Source: Deltaproteobacteria bacterium
GTDB taxonomy: Bacteria > Desulfobacterota_B > Binatia > UBA9968
Reading direction: 5' to 3'
Length of the DNA stretch: 19,528 nt
NCBI GenBank assembly: GCA_027297485.1
Contig: JAPUHZ010000424.1
Coordinates: 1-19,528, forward strand
The notes below the pieces were generated by a model. The model saw only the letters and a program-made list of their open reading frames with translations. It was not told where the DNA came from and did not search any database. Position numbers and translations under genes: made by a program. The stretch's first letter is position 1. Each line of letters starts with the position of its first letter. This document shows, one piece after another, positions 7,241-14,962 of this stretch.

Positions 7241-8168
7241 TTTCTCTGATCACATAGCGCGGCCGGCGGCGAACTTCCATGTAGATCCGCCCAATATACT
7301 CTCCGATAAGACCTAAGGCAAGGATCTGAAGACCGACAAAGAAAAACAGAATCGCGAATAGGGTGAAGACCCCTTCCACCTCCGGTCCGACAATGAGACG
7401 ACGAACGGCCAGAAACAGAGCGAAGCCGAGGCCGAGAAAAGAGATCAGGATCCCAGCAAAACTCACCACCTGAATGGGGAGAAGGGAGAAGCCTGTCAGG
7501 AGATCAAAATTCAAACGCATCAGTCGGAATGTATTATACTTAGATCGTCCCGACCCACGCGCGCTGTGCGCGACAGGGATCTCGGCCACCGACCCAGCAA
7601 AAAAGTTAGCCAGCGCCGGCACAAAGCTAGAGGCCTCCTGAGACTTACAGACCTGCTCCACCACCGACCTGCGGTAAGCTCGAAGCATGCATCCGTAATC
7701 CTTCATTTTGACCCCAACAGTCAGTGAGGTAACCCGATTGATTAAAAAAGAGAGGAAGCGTCGAACTATAAAATCCTCCCGTCCCTCCCTCCACCCCCCA
7801 ACCACATCATGGCCCTCTTGTAGTTTTTCGAGCAGCTTAGGGATCTCCTCCGGTGGGTTCTGCAGGTCGCCATCGAGGGTAACGATGACTTCACCCTGAG
7901 CTTTTTCGAACCCAGCCAACACGGCTGCATGTTGGCCATAGTTCCGATTGAAGACGATCACCTTGACTTTTGAATCCCGCAGTTGTATTTGCCGGAGAAT
8001 TCTCGTTGTCCCATCTGTGCTCCCATCATCCACATAGATGACCTCGTAATGACGACCCAGAGATTGAACGATGGTAGAGAGCCTTCTATGGAGCACCTCC
8101 AGTGTTTTAGCCTCGTTATAAAGAGGTATCACTACGGAAAGGTCTAGAGGCTCCTTCCTAATAGCCAT
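7230..8168 (-). CDS. arnC: ArnC-like undecaprenyl-phosphate Ara4FN transferase
   Basis: A 312-residue GT2 polyprenyl-phosphate glycosyltransferase. The N-terminal catalytic domain has SVVIPLYNEA, VDDGSTDGT, NRNYGQHAAVLAGF, LDGDLQNPPEEIP (metal-binding DxD) and KDYGCMLRAYRR; the C-terminus has two hydrophobic helices (about residues 230-255 and 265-292) before GEYIGRIYMEVRRRPRY. These blocks match E. coli ArnC (NRNYGQHSAIMAGF, LDADLQNPPEEIP, GDYGCMLRAYRR, GEYIGRIYTDVRARPRY) better than generic dolichyl-phosphate-mannose synthase. It would place 4-deoxy-4-formamido-arabinose on undecaprenyl phosphate at the cytoplasmic face. The start ATG shares one base with the upstream TAA (TAATG), indicating coupling. 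Confidence 0.95.
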   Translation of the reverse strand: MAIRKEPLDLSVVIPLYNEAKTLEVLHRRLSTIVQSLGRHYEVIYVDDGSTDGTTRILRQIQLRDSKVKVIVFNRNYGQHAAVLAGFEKAQGEVIVTLDGDLQNPPEEIPKLLEKLQEGHDVVGGWREGREDFIVRRFLSFLINRVTSLTVGVKMKDYGCMLRAYRRSVVEQVCKSQEASSFVPALANFFAGSVAEIPVAHSARGSGRSKYNTFRLMRLNFDLLTGFSLLPIQVVSFAGILISFLGLGFALFLAVRRLIVGPEVEGVFTLFAILFFFVGLQILALGLIGEYIGRIYMEVRRRPRYVIREIWE

Positions 8169-9121
8169 TAATGAGTGATCCGCAAGTCTTGACGCGCATA
8201 GGTTTCCTCAGTTTTATCGTCGCCTCTCCCAACTTTTTCAAGAAGCTTCTGGAACGATGCCTTCATCCGTCTGGCCTCACGGTCTACTGCAGAAGGCAGG
8301 AGGCATCGGAATAACCCATGGAAGCGTATTCGGTAAGAAAGGTAGATAGCACTGCGCGGGCGAAGCGCACATGCAAGGACAGCATGAGCGACCTCCTCAG
8401 GAGACTGCAGCTTGCGGTGGGGAGATCCGTATCGCTCCACCCCCTGTTGGTTTAGCGAGCGCACCGTTTTAGTCGACATAGCTGCGTCAGTGGTGACCTC
8501 TAACGCCAAGTCGGTGGCAGTAATATCGGGAAAGATAATGCTTACGTGGATATTGGTATCTTCCAACTCGTATCGAAGTGACTCGGAAAAACGCATGATA
8601 GCAGACTTGGTCGCCGAATAGATACTGCTAAAAGGCAATCCAAGCATCGCCGTGCCTGAAGAGACATTGATGATATGGCCGCTCCCTTGTGCCCGCATAA
8701 CCCCTAATACCGCCTGGACCCCGTACACAACCCCAAAGAAGTTAATCTCTACCAAGCGCCTCAGAACTTCGTCCGGGGTATGCTCTACCGAACTGACATG
8801 CCCAACCCCAGCATTGTTCACGAGGATATCGACTCTCCCAAATTCCTGGACCGCTCGGTGTACTAAAGCTTCCATTTGTGATTTTTGGGCAACATCGGTC
8901 TTAACGAAGAGGACCTTACCCCCGAGGTCCCGGATGATATCTGCCGTCGGCACCCCCCCTGCCGCTGGCTGTTCACGAACGTCGCCAATAATAACTTTGC
9001 CACCTGCCTTAGCAAAGGCAACGGCCGTAGCCCTTCCGATCCCTGAGGTCGCCCCAGTAATGAGTGCCACTTTGTTCTCGAGACCACCATTGGATGCACT
9101 GTGGAACGTCATATTCCTCAC
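8168..9121 (-). CDS. Short-chain dehydrogenase/reductase with C-terminal extension
   Basis: Classical SDR: TGATSGIG cofactor motif near residue 22, the NNAG motif ([11 protein letters not shown]), the catalytic Ser in NVSSGTAML and the YSATK pair. After the Rossmann core (about residues 15-250) comes a basic, partly hydrophobic tail (LSYRIRFHGLFRCLLPSAV) that may sit on the membrane, as in SDRs that act on lipid ketones. The substrate cannot be read from sequence; a 3-ketoacyl or long-chain keto-lipid substrate is a guess from the location between a ketosynthase and arnC. The longest frame begins at a GTG overlapping the ketosynthase stop (GTGA); an ATG three codons downstream (9112) is an equal alternative. 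Confidence 0.88.
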   Translation of the reverse strand: MRNMTFHSASNGGLENKVALITGATSGIGRATAVAFAKAGGKVIIGDVREQPAAGGVPTADIIRDLGGKVLFVKTDVAQKSQMEALVHRAVQEFGRVDILVNNAGVGHVSSVEHTPDEVLRRLVEINFFGVVYGVQAVLGVMRAQGSGHIINVSSGTAMLGLPFSSIYSATKSAIMRFSESLRYELEDTNIHVSIIFPDITATDLALEVTTDAAMSTKTVRSLNQQGVERYGSPHRKLQSPEEVAHAVLACALRPRSAIYLSYRIRFHGLFRCLLPSAVDREARRMKASFQKLLEKVGRGDDKTEETYARQDLRITH

Positions 9122-10422
9122 GTAGAGAATCGCCTGACTACGAGACAGTCATTGTGACCACCGAACCCGAAAGAGTTGGAAAGGGCTGTCTCCACTTGGG
9201 CCGGCCGAGCTTGGTTCGGGACATAGTCCAGATCACATTCTGGGTCGGGAAATTCATAGTTAATAGTCGGGGGAAGCGTCTGTCCCCTCAGTGACAAAAT
9301 GCAAGTGATTAGCTCAATCGCACCGGCTGCCGATATGGTATGGCCTATCATGGACTTGGTCGAACTCACGGGGATTTTGTACGCCCGTTTATCAAAGACC
9401 GTCTTAATGGCCTGAGTCTCGACCCTATCGTTCATCAAGGTAGAAGTCCCATGAGCATTCACGTAGTCGATCTGCTCCGGAAAAATAGAAGCATCCTCCA
9501 GTGCCCGGCGCATGGCTAAGATGGCCCCTCGCCCATCTGGCACCTCATCCGTAAGCCTGTAGGCATCGCAGGATGTCCCGTACCCTATAACTTCAGCCAG
9601 GATCGGAGCATCTCGATCTTTGGCTTGGTCAAGACGCTCCAGAACCAATATACCCGCCCCTTCGCCCAGGACAAATCCATCCCGCTCTGTATCAAAGGGG
9701 CGACTCGCCCGCTGCGGCTCACTGTTACGTCGGGACAACGCCCCCAGAAGGCAGAAAAGCTGCATTTCGATGGGAGAAACAATACACTCTGCCCCCCCTG
9801 AAATAGCCGCATCCACGGTCCCACGCTGTATCGCCCGCACGGCCTCGCCTATAGCCTGGGTAGAGGAGGTACAAGCAGTCTGAATCGTACAGCTTGAACC
9901 TGTAATTCCATAAGTGCTCGCAATCAGAGCTGTTACGTACTGGGGAAATAGTCTCAGGACAAAACTTCCACTCAAACTCCTACAATATTCTTGAACATAA
10001 GCAGCAGAATGAATCTCATGACCACCATCTGATCGGGAGCGATAGGCGATCTCTGCCATCTGTCCAAGATTCATCCGCTCGCCGCTGGTCCCTAAAAATA
10101 TACCTACTCGATTTCCTCTGTAGCATGAGTCCCAACCAGACGTCTCTGAAGCCATGCGTGCCGCAGCCAGGCCAAGAATGGCTACACGTGATTCTTCTTG
10201 CCCCAGACCCAGCCACGAACGCATCTCCTCTACATGCTCATCTCTTACAATGGCTGCCATCTGGCTCGGCAGGCCTGACGGATCGAAATGGGTAATGAGT
10301 TGTGTACCAGAAGTCCCGGCGAGGACCCCCTTCCAATAGTTCTCTACGCCAATACCGATAGGCGTCACCAAGCCGACTCCAGTAACAACTACCCTCGGTC
10401 TTCCTTTAAAACTACTGACCAT
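9118..10422 (-). CDS. Beta-ketoacyl-ACP synthase II-like, canonical active site
   Basis: A 434-residue FabF-type condensing enzyme of the thiolase fold that extends acyl-ACP with malonyl-ACP. The complete Cys-His-His triad is visible: Cys184 in QTACTSSTQAIGEA, His324 in NAHGTSTLMND and His361 in TKSMIGHTISAAGA. The C-terminal glycine loop SNSFGFGGHN is intact. It is thus a plausible active partner for the divergent ketosynthase at 13124-14446. The gene follows the enoyl reductase after nine bases with only a weak ribosome site, and its stop overlaps the next SDR. The N-terminus (RVVVTGVGLVTPIGIG) is normal for the family. It resembles secondary-metabolite or lipid-specific FabF paralogues as well as housekeeping FabF; the cluster argues for a dedicated role. 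Confidence 0.94.
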   Translation of the reverse strand: MVSSFKGRPRVVVTGVGLVTPIGIGVENYWKGVLAGTSGTQLITHFDPSGLPSQMAAIVRDEHVEEMRSWLGLGQEESRVAILGLAAARMASETSGWDSCYRGNRVGIFLGTSGERMNLGQMAEIAYRSRSDGGHEIHSAAYVQEYCRSLSGSFVLRLFPQYVTALIASTYGITGSSCTIQTACTSSTQAIGEAVRAIQRGTVDAAISGGAECIVSPIEMQLFCLLGALSRRNSEPQRASRPFDTERDGFVLGEGAGILVLERLDQAKDRDAPILAEVIGYGTSCDAYRLTDEVPDGRGAILAMRRALEDASIFPEQIDYVNAHGTSTLMNDRVETQAIKTVFDKRAYKIPVSSTKSMIGHTISAAGAIELITCILSLRGQTLPPTINYEFPDPECDLDYVPNQARPAQVETALSNSFGFGGHNDCLVVRRFST

Positions 10423-10431
10423 AGGCTCTGG

Positions 10432-11187
10432 CTATGCCAAAAGGGAGTAACCGCCGTCGACGACAAGGACTTGTCCTTGAATCATCTCGGCCTGAGGACT
10501 TGCCAAGAAAAAGGCGATTTCAGCTATATCCTTGGGAGTGAGAAGACGACCGGTGGGAGTACGCTCACGCACCTTTTCCAAAATCTCCTGCCCATCAGGA
10601 ACTAGACTCCAGATTTCCGTCGCTACCGCACCTGCTGAAATGGCATTGACAGTAATTCCCCTGGGGGCAAGTTCTACTGCCAGATATCGCGTGAGGCTCT
10701 CAAGCGCTGCCTTGGAAATCCCAATGGCTCCATATTGGGGAATCACGCGCATAGAACCAGCGCTACTGAGAGATATTATCCTGCCTCCTTCGCGCATCAG
10801 GGAGGCCGCTTCCTGAGCACAGAAGAGAAGGGATCGCGCATTAGTGTTGATAACCCATTCCCAGTGCTTCGCCTTCAGATCTACAATAGAACGCAGCACA
10901 CCAGAGGCCGCATTATGGACAAGAACATCTAGCCGGCCATACAGGCGGTGGATCTCCTTGAACATCCTCCGGATCTGCGCCTCATCTTTGAGATCAGCCT
11001 GAAGCAAGTGGACCTGGGCTCCATTGGACGCTGCCTCTTCTGCGGTCTTCTCAGCCTCTGTCCGGTTCTGAAAAAAATTAATAAAAAGATTCCATTTTGC
11101 TTCGGAAAAGCGAAGAGTGATAGCCTTCCCGATACCTCGTGATCCCCCCGTTACCAGTGCGACAGAACCTTCCATGGTCAATTGCAA
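10432..11187 (-). CDS. fabL: Enoyl-ACP reductase, FabL (type III) like
   Basis: A 251-residue SDR that resembles Bacillus subtilis FabL more than FabG: HNAASGVLRSIVDL (FabL NNAASGVLRPVMEL), HWEWVINTNARSLLFCAQEA, SKAALESLTRYLAVEL, RTPTGRLLTPKDI and the C-terminal VVDGGYSLL (FabL VVDGGRSLL). Cofactor motif TGGSRGIG; catalytic Tyr and Lys in YGAIGISK. FabL reduces trans-2-enoyl-ACP with NADPH, the last step of each elongation cycle. Its presence next to ketosynthase, FabG and dehydratase genes means the module could make saturated chains and not only polyenes. The identification rests on remembered family motifs; a ketoreductase of the same superfamily is the alternative. Confidence 0.82.
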   Translation of the reverse strand: MQLTMEGSVALVTGGSRGIGKAITLRFSEAKWNLFINFFQNRTEAEKTAEEAASNGAQVHLLQADLKDEAQIRRMFKEIHRLYGRLDVLVHNAASGVLRSIVDLKAKHWEWVINTNARSLLFCAQEAASLMREGGRIISLSSAGSMRVIPQYGAIGISKAALESLTRYLAVELAPRGITVNAISAGAVATEIWSLVPDGQEILEKVRERTPTGRLLTPKDIAEIAFFLASPQAEMIQGQVLVVDGGYSLLA

Positions 11188-11191
11188 AAAG

Positions 11192-11217
11192 TGCTATTCG
11201 TTGTGGACTATTTACTA
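11192..11217. repeat. Short heptamer repeat, enoyl reductase/dehydratase gap
   Basis: The 20-bp gap and the adjoining last codons of the dehydratase gene contain CTATTCG, TTGTGGA, CTATTTA in 7-bp phase, the same unit type as the other blocks. It is short, so less certain than the larger arrays. Confidence 0.45.
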
Positions 11218-11708
11218 GCTTGTTGTCGCGCTAGAGTCTCCCACGCACGGCTAACGGGATCGGAAGAAAGAAGATGATATAAGCTCTCGAGACTGCGACA
11301 GTGCTCCTCAGCCTCCGCATCCGAATTCCTATCGATTAGCTTGAACTCAAGTCTCGCCTCAGCCACGATTTTGTCATTGGCCCGTGCTTGGCCGTCGACC
11401 CGCACTTCTTTTCCGTCTCCCTGGACAAGGGAAAGAAAGATCTGAAGCTGATCCCCTGGTAACACATAATGCTTAAAGACCGCTTTAGAAATACGGTGAA
11501 TCTCTGGATAAAAAGAAAAGCCGTGGGTAAAGGCAATCAAGAGCTTAGAACCCTGTTCAAAACCCTCCAGGATAAGGGAACCCGGCATGATGGGTGTTCC
11601 GGGAAAATGGTCGGCAAAATAGTCCTCACTCTGACTAACGTTTTTGAGGAAAAGTCCTTCCTTGCCCTTCTCCAACCTTAGAATCCGATCTATTAAGATA
11701 AATCTCAT
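11208..11708 (-). CDS. FabZ-like 3-hydroxyacyl-ACP dehydratase
   Basis: Hotdog-fold dehydratase of 166 residues, acting on 3-hydroxyacyl-ACP in fatty-acid elongation. The active-site helix is canonical: DHFPGTPIMPGSLILEG, with His34 and Glu48 spaced 14 residues apart as in FabZ. The N-terminal strand (MRFILIDRILRLEKGKEG) is also typical. FabZ proteins are usually about 140-150 residues; this one has an extra tail of about 25 residues (CRSLESLYHLLSSDP and onward) that is not recognised. It lies between the ACP gene and the enoyl reductase gene and would serve the same module. The alternative is a FabA/HotDog dehydratase of polyketide or aryl-polyene type. Confidence 0.9.
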   Translation of the reverse strand: MRFILIDRILRLEKGKEGLFLKNVSQSEDYFADHFPGTPIMPGSLILEGFEQGSKLLIAFTHGFSFYPEIHRISKAVFKHYVLPGDQLQIFLSLVQGDGKEVRVDGQARANDKIVAEARLEFKLIDRNSDAEAEEHCRSLESLYHLLSSDPVSRAWETLARQQASK

Positions 11709-11713
11709 AAGCC

Positions 11714-11762
11714 TTCATTAAACATTAACCACTAACGATCCACGACTAACTATTCACGACCT
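11714..11762. repeat. Heptamer tandem repeat, dehydratase/ACP gap, running into the ACP C-terminus
   Basis: Seven 7-bp units in one phase, for example TTAAACA, TTAACCA, CTAACGA, TCCACGA, CTAACTA, TTCACGA. The block fills the 37-bp gap and supplies the last four codons (VVNS) and stop of the ACP gene, so the end of that protein appears to be repeat-derived. Confidence 0.7.
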
Positions 11763-12357
11763 CTTCTTCTCCTACCCGTGCGGTAATGAAATCAACTAAG
11801 GCCCCCACACTGAATAATCGTATCATCCCTTCCATGATCTTCGGCGAGTTGAGGTTTTCGAGCAACAGTTTAACAATACCTTCCTTGTCGATGAGCGAGG
11901 CCTTAAAACCAATGGACTCCACCTCACGAGCCATCCGATCCGCCAGCTCCGCTGCCACCTTTTCTGCTTCACCATTTTGCACCGCGATGCCCTGTTTCTC
12001 AGTGAGCCATCGGAGGACCTCGGGGATACCCATCGTGTGAAGCTGCCTCATCTCGGCTGGGGCAACACGGGCCCCATACCGCTCCTCAAGAATCTGGCTC
12101 AGCTCTCCTAGATTCCTCCAACTCAGGGCCTTGTCCTGAATCGCCTTGTTGGGAAGGTCCACGCCGAAGGTCTGCTGAACTCTGAAGCCAATATCGAGAA
12201 AATCAATGGATTCAGCGCCCAGATCATGGACTAAGGAGGCCTCCGGTACAATCTTATCTTCATCCACACTTAAGGCATCGATAAGAAGCTCTTTCAAGGT
12301 CTTCTCGACCTCCTCCCTTGTCCACCTCTTGTGCATATTTTCTGCTTCCCGATTCAT
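11746..12357 (-). CDS. Acyl carrier protein with long C-terminal extension
   Basis: A 203-residue protein whose first part (about residues 12-95) is an acyl carrier domain: helix I TREEVEKTLKELLIDAL, then SLVHDLGAESIDFLDIG with the phosphopantetheine-accepting Ser50 (ESI in place of the usual DSL), helix III around FGVDLP, and helix IV NLGELSQILEER. Normal ACPs are about 75-90 residues; here about 105 more follow, mostly helical and charged, ending FSVGALVDFITARVGEE, which looks like a second ACP helix IV without a preceding Ser motif. The extension could be a degenerate second carrier domain or a docking domain. The start ATG has GGGAGGG upstream. The encoded AcpS in the same operon is the likely activating enzyme. 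Confidence 0.88.
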   Translation of the reverse strand: MNREAENMHKRWTREEVEKTLKELLIDALSVDEDKIVPEASLVHDLGAESIDFLDIGFRVQQTFGVDLPNKAIQDKALSWRNLGELSQILEERYGARVAPAEMRQLHTMGIPEVLRWLTEKQGIAVQNGEAEKVAAELADRMAREVESIGFKASLIDKEGIVKLLLENLNSPKIMEGMIRLFSVGALVDFITARVGEEEVVNS

Positions 12358-12380
12358 TGAACCCTCCCTTAACTCTGTTG

Positions 12381-13127
12381 TTATGACATTCCGCCATCCA
12401 CGGTAATCACCTGACCGGTAATGTAACTTGCCCCCCCCGAGGCGAGAAAGACAGCTAGAGGAGCTACCTCCTCCGGCCTCCCCGGCCGACGCAGGGCAAT
12501 CCTCTCGCGCACCAAGCTGTCGGTAAAAGGCATTATCCGTTCGCTCATGTCGGTCACGATCAGCCCAGGGGCAATGGCATTAACTGTTACTCCCTTAGAT
12601 CCCAGCTCTGCCGCCAGGCTGTGGGTAAAGGCGTTGATCGCGCCTTTTGAGGCGGAGTAGTTGGATTGTCCCCTTCCTCCCCTTGTGGCAGTAATCGAGC
12701 TCAAGTTAATTATCCTTCCCCAACGCCTCATTACCATTCCTTTAATAGCTGCTTTGGAACAGTGATAAACTCCCCAGAGGTTTGTATGGAATACCTCATC
12801 CCAGTCCTTTTCCTCCATCTCTAAAAGCAACAGGTCGCGGATGACACCAGCGTTGTTAACCAAGATGTCGAGATGACCAAAGCGTAAAGTAATCTCTTCC
12901 AGCATGGCCTCGACCTGATTCGCATCACCCACATCGGCTTGGAAAAAGGCGGCCTTTCGCCCCAAGGCCTCTATCTCACGGACTGTTTCCCCGGCAAGGG
13001 TCCCGCTTTCTCTATAGTTGACTGCCACGGCAGCGCCGGCCCCCGCCATGGCGATGGCGATAGCCCTCCCGATACCCCGCGAGGCGCCAGTGACCAAGGC
13101 CACCTTCCCGGAAAGGTCAATCTTCAC
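12381..13127 (-). CDS. fabG: 3-oxoacyl-ACP reductase, FabG-like
   Basis: A 248-residue classical SDR with FabG hallmarks: [24 protein letters not shown], the active-site Ser in [34 protein letters not shown] and the C-terminal [11 protein letters not shown]. FabG reduces 3-ketoacyl-ACP to 3-hydroxyacyl-ACP with NADPH. It starts at a GTG that overlaps the stop of the divergent ketosynthase (GTGA), with AGGAAGG upstream, so the two are translationally coupled. Length and motifs are ordinary. It may be the ketoreductase of the dedicated module and not the housekeeping copy, because the neighbouring ACP and ketosynthases are special. Confidence 0.92.
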   Translation of the reverse strand: MKIDLSGKVALVTGASRGIGRAIAIAMAGAGAAVAVNYRESGTLAGETVREIEALGRKAAFFQADVGDANQVEAMLEEITLRFGHLDILVNNAGVIRDLLLLEMEEKDWDEVFHTNLWGVYHCSKAAIKGMVMRRWGRIINLSSITATRGGRGQSNYSASKGAINAFTHSLAAELGSKGVTVNAIAPGLIVTDMSERIMPFTDSLVRERIALRRPGRPEEVAPLAVFLASGGASYITGQVITVDGGMS

Positions 13128-14446
13128 ATCGCCTTCCTAACCACAATGCTCACACTGTCTCCAAAGAGACCTACGGCATCTATCAAGGCTGTTTCCATAT
13201 GGGGCGATGGGCGCGGTGTGTTAGGCACATAATCTAAGTCACAGAGGGGATCGGGGTTTCTTAGGTTAATCGTTGGCGGGATCATACCTCGTTCCAATGC
13301 TAATAGACAAGTCATCAATTCAATAGCTCCAGAGGCCGAGACCAAATGTCCATGCATCGCTTTTGTTGCGCTGATCGGTATCCCCTTCGCTGCGGTACCG
13401 AATACCTCTTTGATGGCCTGTGTCTCTGCCAGGTCATGTGTCTTTGTCGAGTCGCCGTTCGGTGCGATAAGATCCACTTGATCCGTCCCCGCCTCTGTCA
13501 AGGCTGCTCTCATAGCAAGGCTGACACGCTCTGTAATCCTATCAACCTTAGACCGAAAACTGATAACCGATGACTGAGGACTGACAGCAATATCGCCCGC
13601 TGCAGCCCCGAAGCCCAAAACTTCCCCATAGATCTTCGCCCCACGACTCAGCGCATGTTCGCGTTCCTCCAGCACCAACATTCCAGCCCCCTCACCCAAT
13701 ACCGCCCCTCTTCGTCTTGCATCGAAGGGACAGCAGGCCCTGTCCGCCTCCTCCACCCCTTGAGCCAGGAAATCCATCGTACAGAAATTCACAAAGATAA
13801 ACTCCTCAAGGGGCGCCTCTGCTCCCCCGCAAAGGGTGACGTCCACCTGATCCTCCTTGATAGCCAGGAATGCCTGGCCAATGGCTTGGAGTCCTCCTGT
13901 ACAACCATCGGCGATGACCCGGCAAAAACCCTGAGCATTGTGAGCTATGGCGATGTGTCCTGCAGTAAGGTTCGGCATGGTTTTTAAAGAGAAATCCATC
14001 GGGTTGATTGAGGTCATGCAGTATGCATTGGCCTTATGAAGATCAAATGTCTTGGCCCCCTTGCTAGATTCCGCCTCTGCCATCCAGCGAAGGAAAGTGG
14101 AAAAATCAAGCGTCGTAAAAAACGTCCCGAGGAACACTCCGAAACGAAGGGGGTCGATAGCGCCGTTCTGAAGACCGGCATCCTCAACCGCCAGAGAAGA
14201 ACCGATCATCCCGAAGAGGGCAACACGGCTAAAGAGTTTAAGCTGCTTTCGGGGAAGCCGTTTAAGCTGTTTCTGTAGCACCGGCTCGGGAATTTCTGCG
14301 ACAACATCCACAGGGAAATTCTGATCAGCGAGACGCTGGCTTCGCGCCACTGCTGAGCGACCCGACATCAGAGCCTCCCAATGCCCCCCCATGCCAATAT
14401 CTAAAGGGGAAACAACACCTAGCCCTGTAATTACAACTCGTCTCAT
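13124..14446 (-). CDS. Divergent beta-ketoacyl synthase (Cys-Asn-His, altered C-terminal loop)
   Basis: A 440-residue FabF-family protein with a normal N-terminus ([17 protein letters not shown]) and the nucleophile Cys182 in [13 protein letters not shown]. The first active-site His, normally in NAHGTST, is replaced by Asn330 ([11 protein letters not shown]), while the second, His367 ([14 protein letters not shown]), is kept. The C-terminal glycine-rich SFGFGGxN loop is changed to VGLFGDS. It also carries about ten extra residues near 286-301 ([12 protein letters not shown]), encoded by a 7-bp-phased repeat. It is neither a standard ketosynthase nor a classical chain-length factor, which loses the Cys. 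As the companion of the canonical ketosynthase at 9118-10422 it may be a heterodimer partner, an initiation or priming enzyme, or an enzyme with altered decarboxylation chemistry. It is translationally coupled to fabG. Confidence 0.9.
   Translation of the reverse strand: MRRVVITGLGVVSPLDIGMGGHWEALMSGRSAVARSQRLADQNFPVDVVAEIPEPVLQKQLKRLPRKQLKLFSRVALFGMIGSSLAVEDAGLQNGAIDPLRFGVFLGTFFTTLDFSTFLRWMAEAESSKGAKTFDLHKANAYCMTSINPMDFSLKTMPNLTAGHIAIAHNAQGFCRVIADGCTGGLQAIGQAFLAIKEDQVDVTLCGGAEAPLEEFIFVNFCTMDFLAQGVEEADRACCPFDARRRGAVLGEGAGMLVLEEREHALSRGAKIYGEVLGFGAAAGDIAVSPQSSVISFRSKVDRITERVSLAMRAALTEAGTDQVDLIAPNGDSTKTHDLAETQAIKEVFGTAAKGIPISATKAMHGHLVSASGAIELMTCLLALERGMIPPTINLRNPDPLCDLDYVPNTPRPSPHMETALIDAVGLFGDSVSIVVRKAM
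13553..13590. repeat. Heptamer repeat inside the divergent ketosynthase gene
   Basis: Units AAAACTG, ATAACCG, ATGACTG, AGGACTG, ACAG repeat with a 7-bp step within coding sequence and encode an insertion (around SPQSSVISF) where FabF proteins have a short surface loop. The reading frame is kept. Confidence 0.6.
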
Positions 14447-14449
14447 AAA

Positions 14450-14550
14450 CGTTGATGGCTAATGGTGAACGGCAAATAGCTAAAAACCGCGAGTTTTCTA
14501 ATTTCTGATCTTAGAACTTCTGAAATTGCCATTCGCTATTGACTATTTAA
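14450..14550. repeat. Facing heptamer repeats, ketosynthase/hotdog gap
   Basis: The 96-bp gap holds a left arm (GTTGATG, GCTAATG, GTGAACG, GCAAATA, GCTAAAA at 14451-14485) and a right arm in the opposite sense (CCATTCG, CTATTGA, CTATTTA at about 14529-14549), both phased at 7 bp. The right arm runs into the last codon and stop of the hotdog gene. No promoter or terminator is apparent in the gap. Confidence 0.7.
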
Positions 14551-14962
14551 ATTCCTTCACAGGAACACAGAGAAAAACAATGCAAGCCTCGGCTACGGGT
14601 TTATCTTCAACAAAGGCCTGGCTCTGCGTCCGTGCCAAACCGATCAATTCCCCTCTTTGGTCCTGTATCCCAAGAAGCTCTGAACGAACGAGCACCTGGT
14701 CGCCGGGACCAACGGGAGAGAAAAAACGAGCCTCCTCTACCCTCAGCAAGATACCAAAGGCATTATCCTGACTCACGATCTCGATGAGACGACCTCCGGA
14801 TGCCGCCATAGTCTCCAAAACAAGGGAAGAGGGAATTCTCGAAGGGGGATGAAAAGGTCCCTCCAAGTAATCCTCCGTCTGGGAAAAGGTCTTTGAGGTC
14901 ACGATACTCCCCGACCCATCTCGGTCAAAGGAAACCACCTCGTCGAGAAAGCGGAATTTCAC
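14543..14962 (-). CDS. FabZ-like hotdog protein with shortened active-site segment
   Basis: A 139-residue single-hotdog protein, the normal FabZ length. It begins MKFRFLDEVVSFDRDGSG, like FabZ. The active-site stretch is unusual: FHPPSRIPSSLVLETMAA keeps His38 and Glu50 but spaces them 12 residues apart, not 14, and lacks the glycines of HFPGxPxMPG. It therefore may be a dehydratase with altered specificity, a non-catalytic subunit pairing with the canonical enzyme at 11208-11708, or a thioesterase-like hotdog. The start is a GTG that overlaps the AcpS stop (GTGA). Confidence 0.82.
   Translation of the reverse strand: MKFRFLDEVVSFDRDGSGSIVTSKTFSQTEDYLEGPFHPPSRIPSSLVLETMAASGGRLIEIVSQDNAFGILLRVEEARFFSPVGPGDQVLVRSELLGIQDQRGELIGLARTQSQAFVEDKPVAEACIVFLCVPVKEFK

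Noticed and set aside
8652..9125. Plus-strand open frame of 157 codons opposite the SDR
   Set aside because: Antisense shadow; the Thr/Pro/Ser/Ala-rich translation is typical of the complement of SDR codons.
9250..9275. A further heptamer block in the canonical ketosynthase gene
   Set aside because: TTCATAG, TTAATAG show a 7-bp step, but the encoded PPTINYEFPDPE is a conserved FabF segment, so coincidence is more likely.
13124..14446. Classical type II polyketide chain-length factor
   Set aside because: Chain-length factors replace the active-site Cys, usually by Gln; here Cys182 is retained and a His is lost instead.
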